A DNA stretch of 64,000 bases from Mycoemilia scoparia (GCA_027575805.1 JANBPU010000016.1:1-64000), one strand, 5' to 3'; shown: positions 44,456 through 56,604, counted from the stretch's first letter. Program-made: numbers and translations. The notes: generated by a model not told the origin, from the letters alone.

Positions 44456-46447
44456 ATGTTCTCTGCAATCCGCTCAATTAGTGTTGTCCCACGCCAGGTA
44501 TGTAACTCATTGGGCTATGACTACACATACACTCGTACAAAACTATAAGGTCATATAATGCCTATATATCATGAGGGGACTGGTGCATAAGGACCATTCA
44601 GGCTGTATCTGTGATAAGGTTATCTTGGATAAACCGGGATACCATGCCCGTATATCCAAGGGCAGAGTAGCTATTGTATCCCAGTCCTTCATGTATAAAC
44701 ATACACGCATATAATTAATATCCTTGAACTACTAGTGCTCATGTTATCCTTATGCTTATCACTTTACTATAGGCCTTGAAGAACGCTGCTACCCGTACCA
44801 TGGCCTCTGCAGCTGGTGCCTCCCAGCCTGAGCCAGCTACTGGTACCTATAATGGGGCAAAGAATGAAAATGTAAGTATACAAAGGTTAGGGCTTTTGTA
44901 TGATGGCCCTAGTATAGGCCCAATCTAATATATCCATTCAAGCATAATGATAGATGCTTATACGTGCATGGGCTTAGACATTTATTTACATATATGGGCA
45001 TTTATTTTTTGGCTTAGGGTAACTATGTAGTCACCATGATACCAGGGGATGGTATCGGGCCAGAGATTTCCAAGGCTGTAGAGGATATCTTTACTGCTGC
45101 CAAGGTCCCAATTGAGTGGGAGTACGCAGATGTAACCCCTTTGCTACGCAATGGAAAGACAGTCATTCCAGATGAAGCCTATCACTCGATCCACAAGAAC
45201 AAAATTGCTCTCAAGGGTAAGTGGCGCTCAAACCATGTCTTGTTATCAATCCATCACCATCACCAAGCTCAGCTGATGTAATACTAATTTAATATAAACA
45301 ATTTTCGCCCTTTGTTCTTGTGCACAGGACCTTTGGCTACTCCCATCGGAAAGGGTCACGTTTCTCTTAACTTGACTCTTCGCAGGACATTCAACTTGTA
45401 TGCCAATGTAAGACCATGTCGAAGCATACCCGGATACGAGACCCCATACAAAGACGTCAACACTGTTTTGATCCGTGAGAACACTGAGGGAGAATATTCT
45501 GGCATCGAGCATGAGGTATGTGTGTATAAAATTTTATTCCACGCCTATATTCATGACCTCCCATTGTTCCTGCATCAAATCCCGGCGCATCTACCAAAAG
45601 GCACTGGTATATGTGCAGTAATTGGCGTCTATTTTTCAATATCGATCCTTGGGCAAGGGTTCAGCTATGGATGTGTATGGTATCAAGTGATCTATATGAT
45701 TGGTCATTGTTACAAAAATACTACATGCCAATTAACTTCTTCCCTAGCCAAGATGCCCCGTGCATTCCTCTAGAAAAACCACAATTCCCTAATTTATCCT
45801 TCTTGTGCATTATTGTACGGTGTGTTTAGGTCGTTGATGGCGTTATGCAGAGTATTAAGCTGATCACCAAGCCCGCTTCGACCCGGGTTGCCCGATTTGC
45901 CTTTGCCTACGCTGCCATGACTGGTCGCAACCATGTCACTGTTGTTCACAAGGCCAACATCATGAAGCTTTCTGACGGACTTTTCTTGCAAGCCTGCCAA
46001 GAGGTTGCTAGAGAGTATCCTAACGTACGCTTCGATGATGTCCTTTTGGATCGTGCTTGCCTACAGATTGTCCAGGATCCCAACCAGTATGCCCACACTG
46101 TTATGGTTATGCCCAACCTTTATGGTGACATTCTATCTGACTTGGGTGCCGGTCTTATTGGTGGACTTGGATTGACTCCATCCGGAAATATTGGCCGTGA
46201 CGCCTCGATCTTTGAATCTGTCCACGGTAGTGCCCCCGATATTGCTGGTCAGAACAAGGCCAACCCCAGTGCTTTGTTGCTTTCCTCAACCATGATGCTT
46301 AGACACATGCGGCTATTCGAGCAAGCCGATTCTATCGAGAATGCCCTCCTCAACACCATTTCCGAGGGGAAATTCCGTACCGGAGATCTTGGTGGCAAAG
46401 CCTCAACTACCGAATTCACTGATGCAGTAATTAAGAATCTTGCTTAG
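44456..46447 (+). CDS. idh2: Mitochondrial NAD-isocitrate dehydrogenase, catalytic subunit
   Basis: It oxidises isocitrate to 2-oxoglutarate with NAD in the TCA cycle, in the mitochondrial matrix, as the catalytic partner of the Idh1-type regulatory subunit. Five exons: 44456-44497, 44773-44871, 45018-45216, 45328-45515 and 45830-46447, total 381 residues. The N-terminus [14 protein letters not shown]...[10 protein letters not shown] is a typical basic, hydroxylated presequence. Core motifs are [47 protein letters not shown] (catalytic-subunit type), [16 protein letters not shown]-like [12 protein letters not shown], and [20 protein letters not shown]. Splice phases are all consistent. A 44.5-44.7 kb hairpin-like repeat lies in intron 1. 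No missing catalytic residue noticed. Confidence 0.95.
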
Positions 46448-47148
46448 ATTTTCACACACCCGTACATACATACACACAGACATATATATATTTTGGTAGT
46501 AAAACTATAAATATAAAGTTTCCCTCAAAGGATTCCTTTCTTTGGCATATTGGTATTCATGTTTTGTGCAATGGCTTCAGATAGTTTACATGTATACCAT
46601 CCAATTACAGAAAAATAATAATCACATTTTAATTATTTGAAAGCACACTGCATTATAACACATAACCACAAAGCTATTTAAAATGTGAATCATTATTACA
46701 AGATCTAAAGTTGCTTTTAAGGCTGTTTGCGAATGTGTGTTTTCCAGATATGGATTGCGAATATGACTTTGTCTTATTTTCAGTATTTTTAGAGCCATTT
46801 GTGTTTTGGAATTTCATATGATTTTGCTCTTATCCCCAACCATCCAGTCATGCTATCATGAGTTTGTTTATAACAATGAATAAACAAGAATTATTTGTAA
46901 CTTTATTATAATAAAGAATGTTGTGCCGAAAAGCTATAATCAAGACGACTAAAAAACAAGGTGAGGTGATGTGAGGCGAGGTGGTTGCTAAAGGTAAATA
47001 AATTAGTTGCATAGTTTTGCAAATTCAGTTTAGATAGATGCGAATGTGGATTAGTGTTGTTGTGTGTAGGCGATGCAATAAAACAAAATAAAACAAAAAG
47101 GGGAGGAGTGCGCATTATTAGCAAATCTAAGCAAACAAGTAATTCGAA
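46448..47148. other. Convergent 3' space between IDH and F-box gene
   Basis: About 700 bases, AT-rich, with the two stop codons facing each other. No supported gene. Near 46966-46984 there is a short repeated GAGGTG/AGGCGAGG motif. Confidence 0.5.
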
Positions 47149-50015
47149 CTAAACAAAATTATATACGCCAACATAACCATTAAAGAATCCCACAACCAAA
47201 CGACCATCTTCTATTGCTGATGCAGTGGGGTCCAAATCGCGCAAAATGTTCATGATCTGGAGCATCTTTGAACGGTATTTTCGAGGATCATCTTCCAAGT
47301 CGGAAGAGGAATCAGCGTCAGAGCCATGATCATTTGTTGTCGATAGTCCTATATTGAGCTTGAGGTCACGATATTTATCAAGGCAAATGTCTTGGAGATT
47401 TTGATATATGGATTCTGGTGATAGTGGCTCGATGTTTTCGTCATAGTCAATTATTTTGCGAGCCCATTTACACTCCTGTCTTTTCTGTGACTCTTGCAGT
47501 CTAAGCTTGTGTGCTATAAATAATGGTGCGATGGAGTAATCGTTATTGTCGACTTGGTTGAATATGTTGTTGTTTTGAAGTGGCATTTGTAATAAAGGCA
47601 TTTGTTGGTTAATGCGTCCTTGATTGCCTAGGGCATTGGCCAAAGCTGACTCTATAAGGCTTGCCTCTGACATTGGTTGCCGCGAAAGGTGGTAAATGAA
47701 ATCCATCATTGCATTCTGGTTGTTATGATCTCTGAATGTTGTGACTAGATCGCTAACAGACAATGGCCAAGTGTACAGGGGCTGTTTTTTCATGGATTCT
47801 GTTTCTTGAGTGATATCATATATGTTGACAATATTGTTGCTTTCGTGTGTTATTACATGGCGAAAGTCGGCGACTAGTATAGTTCCAGCAAATAAAACTT
47901 CCTGTGCCATCATTTCGATTAATGTATAGGAGCTCTTTTTGTCTCGCTTTTTGTATAACTGGGTTATCGAGAACTCTGACGAAGAAGTATGCCTTGAAAG
48001 ATTGTCGAGCTCCTCAAATATAATATTCTGGGGGTTGGGATTTGCTTCACCAGCTTCGGGATCAGCCAGCCCTGCCAAATTAGCATTATCAACCACTCTG
48101 TTCAGGAATTGTTGCAAACCGTGTATACCATTGGGCAAATTTGCATTGAAGCCATTGAATGAGTCATAGATCACGCAAATTCTCTCTTTTTCCTGCTCAA
48201 AGTTATTCATCTCTTCTTTGGGATCTTTGAATAAGTTGTAGAATGGGATGGGCTTATTGGGCTCGGATAGCTCATAGTGGCCAATTCCAAATTTGCCCCA
48301 AACAAAAAGATGAATTGAATGTAGGAGCCGCATGGTGTAGGGAGAGCCATCAGTGCCATTCAGAAATAGAGGATAAAGCGGGCTAGCAAGTAATGGATTC
48401 AAGTGAGGATCCTTGGCAGATCGAGATGTGATCCCAGCAGCTCCAGTCGTATCAATACAAAGCAGATGATCCTCATTGTCTAGCATGAATAGCGATGTAA
48501 TGTCAGAACGGTGCCATGTCTGTATCCCAGATGAAGCCTTTTCTCCCGTTAAATGGTTCCAAACCGACACTTTGCTTCCAGAAGCAACCAAAACCCAATT
48601 ACCCCAAACGCTGATGCCTGTGATTCTCCCAAAATCTTCGTGGTATCTGCCTGAACATTTCCCAGTTTTTAAATTAAAGACCTCGATATCGGCCTCCCGA
48701 CTCGCAACAGCAAGTATTTTAGTTTCAGGTAAAAAATCAAATAACCTAGGAGCATATCGTGCCTTTATCAGCTTGACGGTAGGTTTGTCAGGCTTGGTGT
48801 TGTTTATGTAATTTAACAAAAGCTCCTTCTCTTCTTGGCTGAGTTTATTTCTCTCTCCATCGCTATTAGCCTTTCCATGCGCCTTTATTAGCCTTAATAC
48901 TTCTTTGAATTTCTTTCTTCTGTTTGGCGTCAAATCCCAAACAGCCATGGTGGTTCCTTTAGTGTAGGTCACGATCATTGTTGAGTGTTTAATTTTTATC
49001 GCTTTAACAGACCCGCATGAGGCATTAGTAGGATTTTCCGGTAACTGCTGTTGCTTCTGGGTAGCACTGCTAGAAGAAGCAGCACCAGACTCAACATCAT
49101 TGGATGTATTAATAAGCGTTGGTGGTGGCAAAAAAACACGGTTCAAAGGGTGGCCAGTTGCCCATCTCTTTTCTCTATTCTTGACTTTTTTATACAAAGC
49201 CTCGATAATATCATTATCGTGTAGCCACCTTTCCTTGGACAGATCAAGATATTTCAACATTTCTTCCTTCTCGATGTTATCGAGCTCTGATATAGGTTCA
49301 TCATCACTGTCGATCTCTATTTCTGAAGCTTTATTGCTACTATTCTTTTCATCCAAGTTTTGGTTTGAATCAGTAGTATTGGTATTCTCGTTTTCTTTAT
49401 CCACAACTGCTTCTGCATTAGTGTTTGTTTTTTCATCTCTATCTTTAGTGGTGTTTTCATGGAGAGTCGGGTCTTGAGTACAGGATAGAGAGAAATCTGC
49501 AGGAAGTAGTGGATCAGAATCGAAATGAAGTATAGCAGTAAGCCTAGGCAGTACTGCAGGTGCAGATATTATTATTTTCTCCCATTTTTTTGAGACAAAT
49601 CTAGCTTGGAATAGATCTTTATCCGAAAGATAGTCAAGCACCATTAACTGGAGATCAGTTGGAAGTTCAGAAAGATAGTCGGGCCTTAGGTTGGTCGTTT
49701 TTGGGCGTGAAATTTCACTGTTCCTAAATAAAAGTAGTAGTGATAGCTATGACAATAAATACCCAATAGAAAGGTTTGGCAAATTATAAAAGTGAAAAGG
49801 ACACAGATACATTTATAATATGATAGCTTATGGTCACAATAACTCATGCTTGTTGGCTGGAAATGACCATTTAAAAGGTATGCTGTAGTCCAAAATATGC
49901 TATTGACTATTTCCAAATGGAATGGTAAATAGAAACGAAATGGGGTTGAACTTTGGTATTAATGTGCTTACATTTGGTCCATTGGGGGAGAAGTTGATTG
50001 GACAATGTCCTGCAT
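47149..50015 (-). CDS. F-box protein with WD40-like repeats
   Basis: A probable SCF ubiquitin-ligase substrate adaptor. Exon 1 is 50015-49972 and exon 2 is 49723-47149, joined in phase (…PPMDQM|NSEIS…), total 872 residues. The F-box spans about residues 32-75 (YLSELPTDLQLMVLDYLS, DLFQARFVSKKWEKI). An acidic, Asn/Glu-rich linker follows (residues about 100-190). Propeller-like repeats come next: MIVTYTKGTTMAVWDLT, ILAVASREADIEVFNLKTG, VLVASGSKVSVWNHLTGE and LLCIDTTG. The C-terminus returns to the propeller signature GRLVVGFFNGYVGVYNFV. Between lie long Asn/Gln-rich stretches (QQMPLLQMPLQNNN). Layout matches Cdc4/Met30-like adaptors, but repeats are degenerate and the substrate cannot be inferred. 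The short first exon depends on a 248-bp intron inferred from phase. Confidence 0.85.
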
Positions 50016-50508
50016 TTAGGTATAGTAGTTGTGTTTATCTAATGTTATAAAGTAATAAAATAGGGGGTAAAAGACTACAATGGAGTGAGTGACGATGCAA
50101 AGGACAGATGTTTTAGTTTGTGTTTGTAAAAAGGAGGCTAGGGTTATTTTAGACCGAATCAAGTCACAATGATCAAATCAGGCCCTCCTATTATAAATAG
50201 TGGTCCTAACTTTTATGACTTCATTTTTTGTTATTGGGCATGAATGGTCCTCCAAAAGACGATTACCAAAAAGGCGATTGATCTATTGCCGTGTCTCCTC
50301 TAAAAGTGTACTGGAATAATCTCTCCAATGGTTCTCTAAAATGTATGAATTGTAGGCCAAACTTTCAGGAATGTATGAGGGCACACAGGATTGTTCCCTT
50401 TTGATAAAGAACCTGCCAAATCACACTTTGTCCTCTACTCTCATTTTCCCATGACCAATATTTACTATTATTAGGTTTTGCAGGCTTTCAAAGTTATCTT
50501 TTTGAAAT
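50016..50508. other. Upstream region of the F-box gene
   Basis: About 490 bases, AT-rich, with no open frame of interest. It should carry the F-box gene promoter. Confidence 0.45.
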
Positions 50509-50572
50509 TATGGTATATTTTGCTTGGGGTTGCTCAAAGGCATTGTGTGCCTAATAAGTAGTGAGATTCGAC
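50509..50572 (+). repeat. Dispersed repeat R3, copy 2
   Basis: It reads ATGGTATATTTTGCTTGGGG and ends AAGTAGTGAGATTCGACC. It matches the block at 42241-42306 and directly abuts the MITE array that starts at 50573. Confidence 0.6.
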
Positions 50573-50695
50573 CATATGAGTGATTATTTTTGAAGGGCTA
50601 AGCTCTACTAGTATGTCAGTTTCAACTTGCATACTAGTTACCATATATTTTCATTGATAACAATAGTTTAGCCCTTCAAAAAGAACTACCCGTAT
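50573..50695. repeat. MITE-like element, subfamily B, copy 2 (array unit 1)
   Basis: The left end is ATTATTTTTGAAGGGCTAAG, the right end TTTAGCCCTTCAAAAAGAAC. Terminal inverted repeats are about 18 bp. The interior has CTACTAGTATG and TTTTCATTGATAAC. First of four elements placed end to end. Confidence 0.85.
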
Positions 50696-50820
50696 GAGTA
50701 GTTATTGTTTTCGAAGAGCTACTAATTTTTACTAGCAGGCTAGTATCAATCTGCATATTATTGACCATCCTATATTATCATTGATAATATTAATATAACC
50801 TTTCAAAAATAACCACCCAT
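50696..50820. repeat. MITE-like element, subfamily B, copy 3 (array unit 2)
   Basis: The left end is TAGTTATTGTTTTCGAAGAG, the right end CCTTTCAAAAATAACCACCC then ATAT. It shares the interior TTTTTACTAGCAGG and TTATCATTGATAAT with the copy at 42731. Confidence 0.82.
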
Positions 50821-50940
50821 ATGGGAGATAGTTTTTGAAGGGTGACTTTTGGTGGCCAACGATTAAAGGGGAAACTACAGCCAAATGAGTGATCACACTC
50901 TATTAGCAAATGGTCACCCTTCAAAGATAACTGCCCATAT
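50816..50940. repeat. MITE-like element, subfamily A, copy 5 (array unit 3)
   Basis: The left end is ATGGGAGATAGTTTTTGAAG with GGTGAC, the right end GTCACCCTTCAAAGATAAC then CCCATAT. The interior runs TTGGTGGCCAACGATTAAAG and ACAGCCAAATGAGTGATCAC. Confidence 0.88.
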
Positions 50941-51057
50941 GGACAATAGTTTTTGAAGGGTGAATTTTGGTGACCAGTGATTATAGACGCAATCACAGCC
51001 AAATGGATGTCCAGTTTTACTAGTAAACTTTGGCCCTTCAAAAATAATCTCCCATAT
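50936..51057. repeat. MITE-like element, subfamily A, copy 6 (array unit 4)
   Basis: The left end is CATATGGACAATAGTTTTTG with AAGGGTGAA, the right end TTGGCCCTTCAAAAATAATC then CCCATAT. The interior reads GGTGACCAGTGATTATAGAC, CAGCCAAATGGATGTCC and TTTACTAGTAAAC. Nearly identical to the copy at 63171. Confidence 0.9.
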
Positions 51058-54000
51058 AGCATTGAAAAAACTATGTCTAAAAAACATTGAAATTAGCTAG
51101 AATTATTCTGTTGCAAACATGATCCATAAAGGCTATCAATTTTGGCTTGTATAATTGAAATGTCGTTGTAAAAGGAAAACTATACCATCATCTCTATGGA
51201 AAAGTTTAAAGCGTTGTAGCTGAAGGGCGATCAGTTTCCTCAAGCTTCTAGTTTAAGATGAGTAGGTTCAATTGAGGCTTAGAAACCTCAGAAGAGACAT
51301 GTGATAGATTGTACTTGTCCTGTGTGCATTGTCTTTAATGATATAACATCAACCCTGTTATTCAAGTAAATAACAGATAGATTTGTGAATTTGTTAAACA
51401 AACTCAACTCCATTTATCTGATGGTTAGTGATTCCTGATTAACCATGAAGAGCTGAGTCAAGACGTCGTATCGACTCGCAACAACCTGACCACCCTGCCT
51501 TGTTAAACGGATGCAAACACACACAGATAAGATAAACGTTAGAGCTGAAGGATACACCATTCGTACTAAATTAATTGTCTATTTAAATTTGGAATGGCGG
51601 TCACATTCTAGTGGCTAATACCAATGCCTTCGATTCGTTAAGGCGTATACGCATTGTATTTGTTTAGCTCTGAGGCTCCCCTATTCCTGAGGCAATAGTA
51701 ATGCTGGATGGTCACCAGATCTGGTTCACTAGCAAATGACAGAACGCATCAGTCAGCTTTTCCTATTGAGCTGTCTGGATCAGGGGTTTTGTTGCCATGG
51801 TCCTGATGTCACTCCATCAATGGATGGAGTCATTTTCAGACACTTTGCATGGCTCAAGAAAAGAAGAAACACCAGCATGGTGACCTCTCAGGTGGACCTT
51901 TTGCTATAGCTTTACGCCGCAGCAGCTAAAGGCATTTAAAGAGTAGTGTCTGGCTCCAGCCATTCGAAATGCTTCGTGTGCCTCATCCTTTTCTTTTTAC
52001 CTTTCTTAGCTTTTTAATTCCTTTCTTTCCTTAGCCTCTCTCTCTATAGTCTCGTTTTGACTTGCTACGCTTCCTTTAGTTAGTGAACCACACCCTCATA
52101 TCCTTCATCAGCCTCCGACTTTATTTTTTACTCGTCCCCTCTGTCATAGGAATCGATAGCTGATGACACCTTTGCCTCAAATCATGGCGTGACCTAAGTA
52201 CTTCTCAGTGCGCTACTATTACTATATATCCATCCACCTACTTCGTTTGTAATGTACATCCATGTAGCTATTGCGACACTCTGCACCCCATCCCCAATCA
52301 TACTTACCCCACTTGTACCAAGAAACTCCAAGCACCAACTCTATTGCCGATGTTGATATCCCCCCTGGATTTGTAACTCTCGCTTGTGCCGATATTTTTG
52401 AATACTCTCTTATCATGTAATCTCTTTCATATGCATATTCCCGCTTTCTTCTAAGCTAGCAGTTTTGCTCCACCACGCTTTTCATATTTTTATCGTCTTC
52501 TATTATATCGCCTTTTTCTTTCTGTGCACTTTTTGTGCCTATCCCCTGACTATCGTGTGGTTGTCGTCTTTATGCTTTATATTGGTTAGTATGTAAGCAT
52601 TATCGCTTCCGCCCTCTCTATACCTCATCCGCTATCATCAAGTCGTCGTCCTATCATATATACCCATATCGCTATATGCCATCTATCATCAGCAATACTT
52701 TGGAGTACCCAGCAGCAGGAACAAAAAGTCGGTCAATGTGTGATACCAAGGAGAAAGCCAAGCTATGTATATATTAGTGTAGCGCATTGTGCCCAGTTAA
52801 CAAATGTCATTCTGGATTAGTAAGGATAGTATTTCGGGCCATGCTTCTCACAAACAACACGTAGTTAGAGGAAACCATTATTGTTGATAAAGTGTCTCAG
52901 CCCCTGCGCCAAGAGGGAGGAATGATAAAGCTTGTGCTTATGTATATTTGGTAATGACCTGTACAGATAATGTGAAATTGCCGTGTCCTTTTATGTTAAC
53001 AACACCACCCGTACATATACTTCATATACAGCAACTACAGTTACAAACGAGCCATATCCCTTAATTTTTCAACTTGCCATTCCTGCTTCCATACTGTTGC
53101 AATTGATTTCTATGTACTCTCACACAGCACGAAAGAATCATTTTGGCTCGCATACATGCGAATTATTCTGACTTGTATGATCAAATGTATCTCTTCGCCA
53201 GGCGCTAGTTATAATGAAAAGTATATACGCATAGCAGTCGAGTCATCGAGCTACAATAATGTCCTACATATGTATACGGTCTCTCTCTGTTATAAGCTTA
53301 AGTTAATTGGTATATCTATGATCAGATTCCCTCGTAACGAGAAATGCGCTGGCACCGCCAACAGCAGATTTTGCACATCATAGTAATAGCAGGTAGGGAT
53401 CAATATATTGGTATTTATAATTGTATATATTTGAAGGTCTAAGCCAATATGGGGGGAAGGAATTGGGTTGTTTCTGTGTATATATGTATATATTTATGTC
53501 TGTTCATAATGAGGCTGAGAAAAGAGGCGATGTTAAATGCTGATCCCAATACCAACGGCTTTCAAAGGCCCAAGCGCCATGCAGACGTCCTGTGTCGTGA
53601 ATAAATTATGTCTCTGATACTCGAGCGATTGCAATGGTAGCCGCAATAGTGTATTTGTGTATATGTGTCTATATTCTAAGCGTAGAGTTGCAATGCTTTT
53701 ACCGAAGTTTTAGGCGATCTGGTAGACGATGGTGAATTATATCGTTGTTAATCAGCGAGGTATGATTTTGGTAACGATAACGATGACGGCGTTGTTGATT
53801 GAGAGTAGTCGCTTTGTCAGGATATGTTGTGAATCGTGGGAAACAGAAAGAGCAGCGGTCGCTGTTGTGCTTTAGCATCGCGCGATTCGAGGATTGCCGT
53901 GAGAGTGGATTCGGTAGACGTGATATCGTCGTGTGCATATAGTACAATACGGACACAAGCGGGAAAAGGTTGGCGAGTATTCGTTCCATGTATTCAGGAC

Positions 54001-54612
54001 GTTGAAGACGTGGTTTAGGAATTCTCCAAACGCCTGTCGCAATGGATGATTGAACATATGATACATGCTGATATGTAACGGCAATGCCTTTTCTTCTATC
54101 TCGCTGTCGCTACCCACTGCACTGCTATGATTGCGTGCTTTCGCTCTCTCGCTCTCTCTTTTTTTCTCCGATCAAGGCTATTTATGACTTTGCTTCTATA
54201 CACCATCACAACCACAACACCCCCTTCATCTAGTTAACGATTTTAAACCAACACCCACCAAGCTACTACAACAATATATTCTCCTTACCCAAGACTTATT
54301 TGCACTGCGCAGACTTGTACGCATACACATGGTGGTTCTGTTTTGTAATAGGCTGGCCTATCTATCTTCTATTGTGTTATCAGTCGTTTATGTATATTTA
54401 TTCCTCATCAGCTTTCTCTTTCTCTTTACCATATTGATCATAGTACATAATTCTATCTTATTATCTTATTCTAGTGGGCACACCATATTATTTTAGCCTC
54501 AGCTATTACTACTACATTTTTTACCACAGCAATTATTTAACGACATTGATTTTATCGTATCCATTAAATGCTTTTCTTGGCAATAAAATACTAAAAAACA
54601 TTTATAATAAAA
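51058..54612. other. Unresolved 3.5-kb region with pyrimidine-rich and coding-looking fragments
   Basis: I cannot assemble a gene here, but the region is not featureless. From about 51950 the plus strand becomes C/T-rich, like the flanks of the GATA gene. A plus-strand stretch near 52276-52419 reads NSIADVDIPPGFVTLACADI and ends FEYSLIM before a stop. A minus-strand frame from 54117 reads MGSDSEIEEKALPLHISMYH then MFNHPLRQAFGEFLNHVFNV. Around 53690-54130 CpG is unusually frequent for this window. The region may hold an unrecognised multi-exon gene, gene remnants or a non-coding transcript. Confidence 0.35.
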
Positions 54613-54731
54613 TTTGGGCCATTATTTTTGAAGGGTGACCATTTACTAATAGATTCTAATCACACATTTGGCTGTGATTCCCCCTATAATCGTTGACCAC
54701 CAAAAGTTGCCCTTCAAAAATTGTGATCCAT
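54613..54731. repeat. MITE-like element, subfamily A, copy 7
   Basis: The left end is CATTATTTTTGAAGGGTGAC, the right end TGCCCTTCAAAAATTGTGATC. The interior has CACACATTTGGCTGTGATTC and CCTATAATCGTTGACCACC. It lies about 180 bp upstream of the Aos1 start codon. Confidence 0.88.
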
Positions 54732-54908
54732 TTAAATAAAAGGCATTAAAACCATAATTACTATTGGAATATAATCAATGATATAAGGCTTCAAAGAAAG
54801 TTGTTTTGCTTTTGATGATCATATTTTCTTACTTTGAGAATAGCTGAAGCCATTTCTTCTTCGCCTGTCTATAAAAAGCACAAAAAAACCCTCCTTATTA
54901 ATATAAAT

Positions 54909-56440
54909 ATGACAAATAACAAGGCCAACCATGATATAACCGCCGATGAAGTGGCGCTCTATGACCGACAGATTCGGTTGTGGGGTCTTGATGCACAGCA
55001 AAAGTAAGAGTCACTCTTTTTATAATTCCAAGCTTTCTGGTGTAGAAATGTAAAATAACCAACCATGCCTATCTTTATTTGTGTTCAGAATACGTCTTTC
55101 AAATGTACTACTCATTGGCTGTAAGGGGCTGTCTCTTGAAACCGCAAAAAACATTGTTCTTTCAGGAATCAAGCAGCTTGTGCTTATAGACGACAAGCCG
55201 GTAGATATCAAGGATGTAAACGCACAGTTTTATATAAGCGAAAAAGATATTGGGAAAGAGGAAAGGGATTTAGCAAAAGCATTATGCGACGCAAAGCAGG
55301 GTTTTATGAGTGTAGTGCTTTGATGACTAATGTTAGGTTCTAATATACTTGTAGAGGTCAAAAGTCTTGACTGAAAGTCTTGGAATTCTTAACCCAAGAG
55401 TCACTATAAATGCGGTTTCAAGGGATACCTTGAATGCTGAATTGGTATCAGAATCTGACGTTGTTATTAGTGTTGGCCAAACACTAGATGACCAGGTAAA
55501 TAATTTGAAATTTTACCACACCAGTGCCAACTTTTCCATGATGCACCAACCTCATATATACTCGACTTTATAGATTTTAATCAACAAAATGTGCAGAGAT
55601 TCCAAAGTCAAGTTTATATCATCCGATTCTTTTGGTTTGTTTGGCTATATTTTCTGCGACCTGTTATCGCATTCATTTATTGAGTAAGTAATCACATGTT
55701 TTCAAGTGATCAGTGAATAGACAGACATGTACATTCTGACCAATTCACTGTTTGTTTTAGGGAAAGGAAAGAAGGATTGAGTACTAGCAAAGATGAGACC
55801 GTAACCGTAAAGACCTCTAAGCAACAGGAATATATACCACTAGAAAAGACCTTTGAAGCAGCTTACCATGGTCTAACGGGAAAGAAGCTCAAGAGAAAAG
55901 TCAGTCCATTGTTATTTGCATATCAAGGTATGAATAAAAATCAGCCTTACTTTTAGCCGAGCTATTCAGAATGCCCACTTAAATTCATCTTTGCAAGCTA
56001 ATTTGACACACACATATATACATACGTTTAGCTTTGTGGGAATTCCAAAAGCAGAGTAAAGAACTACCAAGGCCATTAAGCAAGGACGACTTGATACTCT
56101 TTAGAGAAATTACTAAATCTATTACCGAAAAAAGAGGAATACCCGAATCTTTTGTTGATGCCGAGTTGACAGAGTAAGTTGAGAACCTAGTTCTTGAGAA
56201 ATCTAACCATGATAAAGCCTATCAGCCACTAAATGTTGTATACGTCTCACATATATTAAATATAGGAGGATTTGCACAAATGCCAGAATTGAGTATCCAC
56301 CTACTAATGCGATAGTGGGCGGTATGTTGGCCCAAGAGATCTTAAAGGTCATTACAGGAAAAGAATTTCCCGTCACAAATTTCTTCTTATTTGATGGGAT
56401 GACCAACGAGGGAAGCGTTAACAGCGTTTTCCCAAACTAA
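54909..56440 (+). CDS. aos1: SUMO-activating enzyme subunit 1 (Aos1/SAE1)
   Basis: This is the smaller half of the heterodimeric SUMO E1, which with Uba2 adenylates SUMO in the nucleus. Seven exons: 54909-55003, 55089-55311, 55355-55495, 55574-55683, 55761-55927, 56032-56173 and 56266-56440, giving 350 residues (human SAE1 346). Family motifs are YDRQIRLWGLDAQQK, VLLIGCKGLSLETAKNIVLS with the nucleotide-fold glycines, ISEKDIGKE, LGILNPRVTI, and the C-terminal YPPTNAIVGGMLAQEILKVI, FFLFDGM. It lacks the catalytic cysteine domain, as expected for the Aos1 side. The exon 2 end is uncertain: the GT donor I used (GTAGTG) is weak and adds about 17 residues relative to relatives. Tail-to-tail with glutathione synthetase, 164 bp apart. 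Confidence 0.92.
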
Positions 56441-56604
56441 ACACGCAGCCAAACAAAGCGGATATTTTATTTGAAGTATAGCTGTTTGTTTATTAAACTG
56501 TGTATGTTGCTAAATAATAAAAATGGGTTATTTCCATGTTTCTCAAATGTTAGATCCATGCATATATTCTATCTATTTAGATAATAGTACATCAAGTGCC
56601 ATTT

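Noticed and set aside
44560..44700. 5S rRNA-like phrase in IDH intron 1
   Set aside because: Only a short resemblance (GGGATACCATGCCCG); overall sequence and length do not fit 5S rRNA.
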